Shown in pieces: positions 57,847 through 64,000 of a stretch of 64,000 nt of DNA. The stretch is taken from assembly GCF_001182725.1 (NCBI RefSeq), contig NZ_CWHU01000003.1:1-64000 (forward strand), written 5' to 3'. Positions within the stretch are counted from its first letter, which is position 1, and each line of letters begins with the position of its first letter. The notes beneath the pieces were generated by a model. The model made no database searches. It was not told the DNA's origin and saw only the letters and a program-made list of their open reading frames with translations. The stretch comes from Anaerococcus jeddahensis (GTDB taxonomy: Bacteria > Bacillota > Clostridia > Tissierellales > Peptoniphilaceae). Position numbers and translations under genes: made by a program.

Positions 57847-59997
57847 CTATTTTCTAGCTAAATTTAGTTTATAAGTTCTCTTTTCTTCTTTATATTTAAC
57901 AGGTCTAAATATTAGATATAAGATTCCTGCCAAAACTATTAAAGAAAGTATTGTCATTATTGAAAATTGTTTGTAAACAAAGAAGTTTGCTAAATGATAG
58001 AAAACAAAGGCAATAGCATAGGCATATGTCATTTGATATCCTATTGCAATTAAAGTCCATCTATTGTTTTTCATTTCTGTTTTTATAGCTCCAACTGCTG
58101 CGAAACATGGCATACAAAGCATATTGAAAAGTAAGAATGAATATCCAGCAACTGGTGTTCCTATAGCTTGGTTGAAAGCTGTAATTAATTGTCTATTTGT
58201 TTCATTAAGATCTGCTCCTATTCCAAGAACAACACCCATTGTTGAAACTACATTTTCTTTTGCAACAAATCCAGTAATTGTTGCTACTGCTGATTGCCAT
58301 TGTCCAAATCCTAATGGTTTAAATAAAACTGCTAAATATCCACCTAAAACTGCAAGTATTGAGTTTTCTGATTCAGCTTCTACCAATTTAAATGAGAAGT
58401 CGAAGTTTGATAAGAACCAAATAATTATAGATGAAACTAAAATTATTGTTCCAGCTCTTTTTACAAAGCTCATTCCTTTATTAAACATATCTCTTAAAAC
58501 TGAAGTAACTCTTGGTGCGTGATATGGTGGAAGTTCCATAACAAATGGAGCTGGATCTGATGCAAAGTCTTTAAATTTCTTTAAAATAATTCCAGAAATT
58601 ATTACAGAAAGTATTCCTACTATATAAAATGAAAATGTCACCAAAGCTTGGTTTTCTTTGAAAAATGCTCCAGCGATTAAAGCTATTACAGGAAGTTTTG
58701 CAGAACATGGCATGAAAGATGTAGTCATAATTGTAATTCTTCTATCTCTTTCATTTTCAATTGTTCTTGATGATTGGATTCCAGGAACTGAACAACCTGT
58801 TCCTATCATTACTGGTATAAATGATTTTCCAGAAAGTCCAAATTTTCTAAATACCCTATCCATTACAAAGGCAACTCTTGCCATGTATCCTATATCTTCA
58901 AGAATTGAAAGTAGAGCAAATAATACTAGCATTTGTGGTAAAAATCCAAGTACAGCACCAACTCCTGCTATGATTCCGTCTGTTGTAAGTCCAACTAAAA
59001 CGTCACTAATTCCGATATTTGTTAGAAAATCTGCTACTGCTGGTGTCATTGTGTCTTCAAAAAATCCATTTACAACATCAGTCGCCCCAGTTCCTAAAGT
59101 TGAAATTGCTATATAATAAATTACAAACATTACAAGAGCGAAAATTGGAAGTCCCAAAATCCTATTTGTAACTATCTTATCGATTTTATCAGTTGTTGAA
59201 AGCTTTGGTGGAGCTTTCTTTAAAACTTTTTCTCCAACTTCTCCAAGAGCTTCATATCTTTCAGTAGTTACAATACCTTCAGCTACGTCATCTTCTATTT
59301 TTTCAAAATCTTCTCTTATCTTATTAATATTTTCTTTCTTATCAGATGATAAAGAAATATTTCCAAACATATCCTCATCATTTTCAAAGGCCTTGATTGA
59401 TAAATATCTTTCAAGTTTAGAATCAACAGATCCAGAAATTTCACTAGAAATTTTTTCCAAAGCTTCTTCTAATTCTCCAGAATATTTTAAAGGATTTGGT
59501 AAAGATAATTTATTTTCTGATTTTACAATCTCATTGATTAAGTCCTTTGTACCTTGTTTTTTGCTAGCAACAATTTCTACAACAGGACAACCTAAAATTT
59601 TAGAAAGATTATCTTTATCAATAACATCGCCGTTTGATTTAACAATATCCATCATGTTCAAGGCAATAATTGTTGGAATCCCAAGTTCAATTAATTGGCT
59701 TGTAAGATATAAATTTCTGATAAGATTTGATCCATCAACAAGATTTACAATTAAATCTGGTCTTTGATCAACTAAATATTCCCTAGAAACTACTTCCTCC
59801 ATTGTATAAGGAGAAAGAGAATAAATTCCTGGTAAGTCTTGGATAATAATATCCTTGTGTCCTTTTAATTTTCCCTCTTTTTTATCAACTGTAACCCCTG
59901 GCCAGTTTCCAACCCTTTGGCTTGAACCTGTTAGTTCATTAAAAAGAGTTGTTTTTCCTGAGTTAGGGTTTCCAGCTAAAGCAACTGTATAAACCAT
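57847..59997 (-). CDS. feoB: Ferrous iron transport protein B
   Basis: A 716-residue Fe2+ transporter. The N-terminal G domain has GNPNSGKTT (9-17), 'DLPGIYSL' (54-61) and NMMD as G4. A helical spacer then precedes about eight to eleven membrane helices with the Gate motifs ('SFMPCSAKLPVIALIAGAFF' and 'LLFNMLCMPCFAAVGAIKTE') carrying the conserved Cys. It is third in feoA-feoA-feoB, directly abutting the second feoA stop. Fe(II) is the anaerobic iron form, which fits the organism. Confidence 0.97.
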   Translation of the reverse strand: MVYTVALAGNPNSGKTTLFNELTGSSQRVGNWPGVTVDKKEGKLKGHKDIIIQDLPGIYSLSPYTMEEVVSREYLVDQRPDLIVNLVDGSNLIRNLYLTSQLIELGIPTIIALNMMDIVKSNGDVIDKDNLSKILGCPVVEIVASKKQGTKDLINEIVKSENKLSLPNPLKYSGELEEALEKISSEISGSVDSKLERYLSIKAFENDEDMFGNISLSSDKKENINKIREDFEKIEDDVAEGIVTTERYEALGEVGEKVLKKAPPKLSTTDKIDKIVTNRILGLPIFALVMFVIYYIAISTLGTGATDVVNGFFEDTMTPAVADFLTNIGISDVLVGLTTDGIIAGVGAVLGFLPQMLVLFALLSILEDIGYMARVAFVMDRVFRKFGLSGKSFIPVMIGTGCSVPGIQSSRTIENERDRRITIMTTSFMPCSAKLPVIALIAGAFFKENQALVTFSFYIVGILSVIISGIILKKFKDFASDPAPFVMELPPYHAPRVTSVLRDMFNKGMSFVKRAGTIILVSSIIIWFLSNFDFSFKLVEAESENSILAVLGGYLAVLFKPLGFGQWQSAVATITGFVAKENVVSTMGVVLGIGADLNETNRQLITAFNQAIGTPVAGYSFLLFNMLCMPCFAAVGAIKTEMKNNRWTLIAIGYQMTYAYAIAFVFYHLANFFVYKQFSIMTILSLIVLAGILYLIFRPVKYKEEKRTYKLNLARK

Positions 59998-60222
59998 CTA
60001 TTCCTCCACTATAATATTTTTTGCATCTTCTTTTCTAATACTTAACTCATAACCACGAAGATTTACTTGAATAGGATCACCCAATGGGGCAATTTTTCTT
60101 ACATAAACCTCAGTTTTTTTTGTGATGCCCATATCCATAATTCTTCTTATGGTTGCGCCATCACCCTTAATTTTTTTTATAACGGCAGTTTCGCCTACCG
60201 CTACATCTCTTAAAGTTCTCAT
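59998..60222 (-). CDS. feoA: FeoA family protein (second copy)
   Basis: A 74-residue SH3-like FeoA domain: 'TAVIKKIKGDGATIRRIMDMGITKKTEVYVRKIAPLGDPIQVNLRGYELSIRKEDAKNIIV'. The 'APLGDPI' motif is diagnostic, which makes this the more canonical of the two FeoA proteins. It is proposed to regulate FeoB. It starts one base after the upstream feoA gene and ends next to the feoB start. Confidence 0.93.
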   Translation of the reverse strand: MRTLRDVAVGETAVIKKIKGDGATIRRIMDMGITKKTEVYVRKIAPLGDPIQVNLRGYELSIRKEDAKNIIVEE

Positions 60223-60223
60223 C

Positions 60224-60442
60224 TTATATCTCCCTTACGTATATTCTTTTTGCTAAGTCTTTATTAAGTGCATATTTGCTATTATCTACCATGATAATAT
60301 AATTAACACCATCAAAGAAAAATAATTTAACTTTTTTCCCCTTTACAAAACCTAAATTTGAAAGGTGAGTTTTTATTTCATCATTTCCTGCTATTCTAAT
60401 AACTTCTGCTTCTTGATCATTATTTAATAATGTAATTGGCAT
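60224..60442 (-). CDS. FeoA family protein (first copy)
   Basis: A 72-residue FeoA-like domain: 'NDQEAEVIRIAGNDEIKTHLSNLGFVKGKKVKLFFFDGVNYIIMVDNSKYALNKDLAKRIYV'. It lacks the APLGDP motif and is more divergent, as is common in tandem Feo systems with two FeoA proteins. First gene of the operon; AGAAGGAA precedes the ATG. The leader between promoter and ATG is about 190 bases. Confidence 0.9.
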   Translation of the reverse strand: MPITLLNNDQEAEVIRIAGNDEIKTHLSNLGFVKGKKVKLFFFDGVNYIIMVDNSKYALNKDLAKRIYVREI

Positions 60443-60619
60443 ATATTCCTTCTTTCTATATCCTTGCTATTTATTTTCTATTATTTCAAATTGATTATAA
60501 TTATATGGTCTTTTATAATAATAGTCAATATCAGCGATTATTTAAAAAAGCTATCAGTTTAAGCTAAACTGTGAAATATTTTTATAAGTTATAAAAGAAT
60601 AAAAATTATGTAAAATACT

Positions 60620-60683
60620 GATAAAAATTATCATTATTACGAGAATATTATACAATGAAACCCCGATAATGAATATCATTATA
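60620..60683 (-). promoter_or_regulatory. feo promoter with two Fur boxes
   Basis: GATAATGAATATCATTATA (60665-60683) matches the 19-bp Fur consensus at 16 positions, and GATAAAAATTATCATTATT (60620-60638) at 15. Between them, on the minus strand, lies a perfect -10 TATAAT (60652-60647) with a weak -35 (TATTCA, 60675-60670) inside the upper box. The lower box covers the expected start site near 60640. Iron-loaded Fur would block the promoter from both sides. Confidence 0.82.
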
Positions 60684-61086
60684 TTGGTTTTAATTTTTTA
60701 AATTTGAAATATATATAAAATATTTTTGTAATCAAATGTTTTCTTTTTAAATTTCGTCTACTAGATCCAATAAAAGCCAAAAAATTCAAATTTTACTTTT
60801 AAAAATAATCATAATAATTTTTAAATTTAATACAAAATAGGTCAAATCTAGACTTATTATAAGGATTTTTGTATAAATTTTTATAAAAAAATCACCTCGA
60901 TTTTTACAAATCGAAGTAATCAATAATTACTTATTTTTATAGAATTAAAAAATATTTCTTTTTTAATTTTACAAAATAAAAACTCCAAGAAATAAACTGA
61001 AAATTATTATTTAAAATGTTATTTTTTCTATTTCTTAAGAGTTTAAGCTTAAAATTTTATTTTGATTTTATCATTAGAAAATTTTA
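60684..61086. other. AT-rich non-coding region between feo and degV
   Basis: No coding frame and no repeat of the window's families. The one clear signal is a hairpin, ACTTCGATTTGTAAAAATCGAGGT-type (60892-60917), followed on the minus strand by a T-run at 60885-60891; it is a likely terminator for degV, although it lies about 170 bp past that stop. Confidence 0.65.
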
Positions 61087-61953
61087 TTAATCAGCTGGAA
61101 AAACTGAACAAACTATAACCCCATTTCCCAAATGAACTCCTATAACTGGAGTGATGTCGATCACATCAAATTTTTCCGCTTTCTCTATCTCTTCTTTTAA
61201 TCCTTCTTTTAAAATTTCTATTTCCTTATCACTATCTCCCCCACCAATTATAAGATGGTAGGAAGGATATTTTTTGCATAAATCTTTTAAATATTCTATA
61301 AAAAGTTTGTAGGATTTTTTCTTACCCTTAACTTTTTTTATAATCTTGATTTCCCCATCTTCTATACATAAAATTGGGGAAAATGAAATAAGATTTGCAA
61401 GTTTTGCTATGGTTTTTGGAAGTCTTCCCCCACGAGAAAGGGCATCAAAATTATTTACAACTCCACTTACATTACAATATTTTAAATTTTCCTTAGTTTT
61501 TTCTACTATAAAATCTAAATCATAACCTTCTTTTGAAAGTTCAGCCGCCTTTATTATTGGATAAATTGCTGCAGTTGTAGCTGTATCAGTGTCAATAATT
61601 TCAATCTTAACATCATCTTTGTCAGACGAAAAAATTTCTTTTGCCAAATTCATCATTTGGTTCATTCCTGAAAATTTCTTGGTCATAGAAAAACCTATAA
61701 AATTTTTATAACCCTTGTCATACTCCTCTTGCAAAATTTCCAAAAAATTACCAATCGACGGCGTTGAGGTCCTTACCCTATCCTTGCTTTTCTTAAATTT
61801 TTTAAAAAATTCTTTCCTAGAAATATCTACTAGGTCTATGTAAGATTCGTCTTTAAAATGTATATTAAAAGGAAGAATTTTTATTTCATATTTATTTGCC
61901 AAATCAAGATCGATATTGCATCCTGAATCTGCTATTATTTTTACATTCTTCAT
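61087..61953 (-). CDS. DegV family fatty acid-binding protein
   Basis: A 288-residue DegV/FakB-type protein. 'IIADSGCNIDLDLANKYEIKILPFNIHFKDESYIDLVDI' is the N-terminal signature, 'VRTSTPSIGNFLEIL' the fatty-acid head-group motif, and the C-terminal 'DVIDITPVIGVHLGNGVI' the usual end. Family members hold acyl groups for phosphorylation by FakA. The window's only FakA-like sequence is the partial domain at 16447. GGAGTTAAT precedes the ATG. Confidence 0.93.
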   Translation of the reverse strand: MKNVKIIADSGCNIDLDLANKYEIKILPFNIHFKDESYIDLVDISRKEFFKKFKKSKDRVRTSTPSIGNFLEILQEEYDKGYKNFIGFSMTKKFSGMNQMMNLAKEIFSSDKDDVKIEIIDTDTATTAAIYPIIKAAELSKEGYDLDFIVEKTKENLKYCNVSGVVNNFDALSRGGRLPKTIAKLANLISFSPILCIEDGEIKIIKKVKGKKKSYKLFIEYLKDLCKKYPSYHLIIGGGDSDKEIEILKEGLKEEIEKAEKFDVIDITPVIGVHLGNGVIVCSVFPAD

Positions 61954-62066
61954 ATTAACTCCAATTTATATATTATTTACCATTAATTAAATATATATAT
62001 TTTTCAATTTATAATTACAACTTTTTATCACTATACTTTTATCATTTCTTAAAACAATTTTTATAA

Positions 62067-62576
62067 TTAATTTTCCTGCTCGTTTGAAACTTTTTTATTT
62101 TTTTCAATATCAAAAGCCTCTTTAACTTCAAAAAATACTCCAAGCATCAAAGAAATAATTGATCCGACAAGAGCCCCAAGCCCTGGAGAAAATATCAACA
62201 TGGAAATTCCTGTAATTAATATAGTGAAAATCGGCTTTAATCCAACAGATTTTCCCATAAATATGGGTCTAAGTATTTGATTTACTAAAAAAGTCAATAC
62301 AAATAAAATTGCAAGTCCTATAGAAAGTCTAAGATTTCCCATCAAAAATAAAATCACAGACCAAGGAAGAAGAATAATTCCACTTCCCAAAAATGGCAAA
62401 AGATCTACTAGGGCTATCAAAAAAGCTATTAGGATAAAATATTTAATTTTAAAAATGCCAAGGCCTATTGCCAAAATAACAAAATTTATTACAGATGTAA
62501 GCAAAAGAGCTCTGATCAAATCTTTTAAAGCAAGACCAGTCGCTTTCAAATATCTTTTTAAAAATTCTTTTTTCAT
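62067..62576 (-). CDS. AI-2E/YtvI-type permease, C-terminal half only
   Basis: A 169-residue membrane protein corresponding to the second half of AI-2E family transporters, which normally have about 340-370 residues. The family core 'ALVDLLPFLGSGIILLPWSVILFLMGN' and 'NQILRPIFMGKSVGLKPIFTIL' is intact, with four to five helices. It nevertheless has its own strong ribosome binding site (AAAGGAAGG) and ATG, so it may be a working short form rather than a decaying remnant. Upstream DNA (62577-62669) contains no trace of the missing half. Confidence 0.75.
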   Translation of the reverse strand: MKKEFLKRYLKATGLALKDLIRALLLTSVINFVILAIGLGIFKIKYFILIAFLIALVDLLPFLGSGIILLPWSVILFLMGNLRLSIGLAILFVLTFLVNQILRPIFMGKSVGLKPIFTILITGISMLIFSPGLGALVGSIISLMLGVFFEVKEAFDIEKNKKVSNEQEN

Positions 62577-62669
62577 TTTTCCTTCCTTTATATATAAGAA
62601 AAATTAGGGTATCTATATTATACTAAAAATAAATTTTTGGGCAATTTGCCAAAATACAAGAGGTGAAAT

Positions 62670-63716
62670 ATGAAAAAAGCAATAAAAATAATCTTTTCAA
62701 TTTTAGGAATTTTTCTTTTAGGATTTTTAATACTTTTGTCCTATCTTTGGATAAGAGAATATAGGCCAGAAAAGATTGAAAATGTAAAGGTGAAAGGGCT
62801 GGGTGAAAAAACTCCAGAAATTGGTAAAAAATACAAAATAATGACTTGGAATATTGGCTACGCTGGCCTTGATAAGGATACGGATTTTTTTATGGATGGA
62901 GGAAAAATGGTCTTTCCAATAAACAAAAATCACGTGGAAAAATCCCTAGATCATATAATAAAATCAAGCAAAAAAATTGACGCCGACATCAAATTTTTTC
63001 AAGAAGTAGATATAAATTCAAAAAGAACCTACCATATAAATCAAGTAGAAAAACTCAGAAAAATTTTGGGCGGAAATACAACTTTTGCCCTAAATTTCAA
63101 GACGGATTTTATTCCATATCCAATCCCACCAATGGGAAAAGTTGAATCAGGAATAATGACCCAAAGTGATTTTAAAATAAAAAAATCAAAAAGATACCAA
63201 CAAGAAATCCCCCACAAATTCCCAACAAGGCTGGTAAATCTAAAAAGAGCCTTCAATCCATCATATATTGACATAAAAAATTCCGACAAAAAACTTGTCA
63301 TAGTAAATGTCCATCTTGATGCCTACGAATCCGGAAACAAAGGAAGAGTTGCCCAAACAAAAGAAATAATAAATTTTGTAAACAAAGAATACAAAAAAGG
63401 AAATTACGTCATAGTTGGAGGAGATTTCAACCAAGAACTTACAGGAATTTACAAAAAATTGCCAGAAGGAATTTGGAATCCGAGTCCTTTCCCAAAAAAA
63501 TTTCTTACAGAAAATATAAAATTATACTTTGATAAAAACGGGAAAACATCAGTAGTAAACGATAAGCCCTACACAGGAAAAGACGCCTACCTTTCAACAA
63601 TAGACGGATTTTTGGCAACAGACAATATAGAAATAAAAAATATCAAAACTCAAACACAAGAAGATTTCCAATACTCCGACCACAATCCGGTTGTTATGGA
63701 ATTTATTTTGAAATAA
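62670..63716 (+). CDS. Endonuclease/exonuclease/phosphatase (EEP) family protein, membrane-anchored
   Basis: A 348-residue protein with an N-terminal membrane anchor (about residues 5-28) followed by an EEP domain: 'KIMTWNIGYAGL' with Asn/Asp metal ligand region, 'FFQEVD' (Glu), 'VIVNVHLDA' (His), 'GGDFNQE' (Asp/Asn) and 'YSDHNPVVMEF' (Asp-His). All catalytic blocks are present. Outside-facing EEP proteins may act on nucleic acid, phosphoinositides or sphingomyelin; the substrate is not deducible. AGAGGTG precedes the ATG and TATACT the transcript. Confidence 0.85.
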   Translation: MKKAIKIIFSILGIFLLGFLILLSYLWIREYRPEKIENVKVKGLGEKTPEIGKKYKIMTWNIGYAGLDKDTDFFMDGGKMVFPINKNHVEKSLDHIIKSSKKIDADIKFFQEVDINSKRTYHINQVEKLRKILGGNTTFALNFKTDFIPYPIPPMGKVESGIMTQSDFKIKKSKRYQQEIPHKFPTRLVNLKRAFNPSYIDIKNSDKKLVIVNVHLDAYESGNKGRVAQTKEIINFVNKEYKKGNYVIVGGDFNQELTGIYKKLPEGIWNPSPFPKKFLTENIKLYFDKNGKTSVVNDKPYTGKDAYLSTIDGFLATDNIEIKNIKTQTQEDFQYSDHNPVVMEFILK

Positions 63717-63749
63717 GAGAATAAAATTTTTACAATTTTATTTAAAATT

Positions 63750-63792
63750 AAACCAAGAGATTTCTCGACTTTGCTCGAGATGAGGTTTGGAT
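63750..63792 (+). terminator. Hairpin after the EEP gene, related to the local palindromes
   Basis: AAACCAAGAGATTTCTCGA...TCGAGATGAGGTTTGG folds into a long stem. It lies 35-75 bp past the stop. The TTTCTCGA/TCGAGATG part belongs to the palindrome type seen at 17244-17720. Confidence 0.6.
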
Positions 63793-63927
63793 TATATTTA
63801 AATATTACTAAGGTGATTTCAAATTAGAAAAGTAATTAATTATTAACATTTATTGAATTGAAATAATATAAGCAATTTCATCATAATATTGGGTAAGTTT
63901 ATAAAAATAATAATTAGAGTAGGTTTT

Positions 63928-64000
63928 ATGGACTTTATTGAACTTGTTAAAAGTCGTTATTCTTGTAAAAATTTTAGTGAAAAAGAAGTAGAAAAAGAAA
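63928..64000 (+). CDS. Nitroreductase family protein (5' end only)
   Basis: The last 73 bases encode MDFIELVKSRYSCKNFSEKEVEKE, the standard N-terminus of NfsA/NfnB-type flavin nitroreductases (arginine-tyrosine-serine followed by K-F). GAGTAGG precedes the ATG. The rest lies outside the window, so family and length rest on these 24 residues alone. Confidence 0.75.
   Translation, partial: MDFIELVKSRYSCKNFSEKEVEKE

Noticed and set aside
63041..63301. Minus-strand frame opposite the EEP gene
   Set aside because: Antisense shadow of a well-supported gene with clear catalytic motifs; the same applies to the other long frames opposite annotated genes.

Overview
This window looks like the chromosome of a low-GC, anaerobic Gram-positive coccus of the Peptoniphilaceae type (Anaerococcus or a close relative). 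That placement is inference from AT-rich DNA and codon use, AGGAGG-type ribosome binding sites, the gene set (AsrABC sulfite reductase, membrane pyrophosphatase, mannose-type PTS with a DUF956 protein, XpaC/TelA, Feo iron uptake) and the gene order gltX-cysS-rlmB-yacP-sigma. I saw no CRISPR array, prophage or tRNA gene.

Layout. 1-455: the 5' end of a 16S rRNA gene (minus strand) with two tandem promoters. 456-7479: a minus-strand run with an EF-G paralogue, glycogen branching enzyme, SGNH hydrolase, MscS channel, DUF951 protein and an ATP-grasp ligase. 7956-11082: a mannose-family PTS operon. 11249-17149 (plus): a PreP-like M16 protease, then xpaC-telA, a stand-alone FakA-like domain and a molbindin. 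17773-24284 (minus): CorA, a GntR/ABC efflux operon, and asrABC with a ferritin-like protein. 24710-30428 (minus): a CpsC/CpsD-like pair with an SH3 lipoprotein, UppP, a TtcA-like protein, a WalJ-like hydrolase and a Cof phosphatase. 30674-32635: pyrophosphatase HppA. 32745-45451: mixed metabolic and transport genes. 45471-47343: a small palindromic repeat carrying an IS110-family element. 47435-52665: the sigma/yacP/rlmB/cysS/gltX block. 52937-60442: a radical SAM protein, threonine aldolase, a P1B-type ATPase and the Fur-boxed feo operon. 61087-64000: DegV, a half-length AI-2E-type permease, an EEP-fold hydrolase and the start of a nitroreductase.

Two systems stand out. First, the IS110 element (45733-47289) has a readable bridge-RNA locus upstream of its transposase. 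Two loops share the same apical hairpin. One loop carries guides matching both halves of the site the element occupies, and the other carries guides matching both of the element's own ends. Second, the insertion site lies inside a 171-bp repeat present four times here. Each repeat copy sits in a gene's intrinsic terminator and is flanked by two copies of that terminator hairpin (20-24 bp). The lengths agree exactly: repeat copy 4 is 171 bp plus a 97-bp tandem duplication plus a 1557-bp IS, which shows the IS inserted without net target duplication.

Other points worth attention are a HAD-CpXC fusion, a nucleoside-hydrolase-like protein lacking its catalytic aspartates, a P1B ATPase with SCA in place of CPC next to feo, a CpsD-like ATPase with a broken P-loop, and several long nested palindromes at gene ends.
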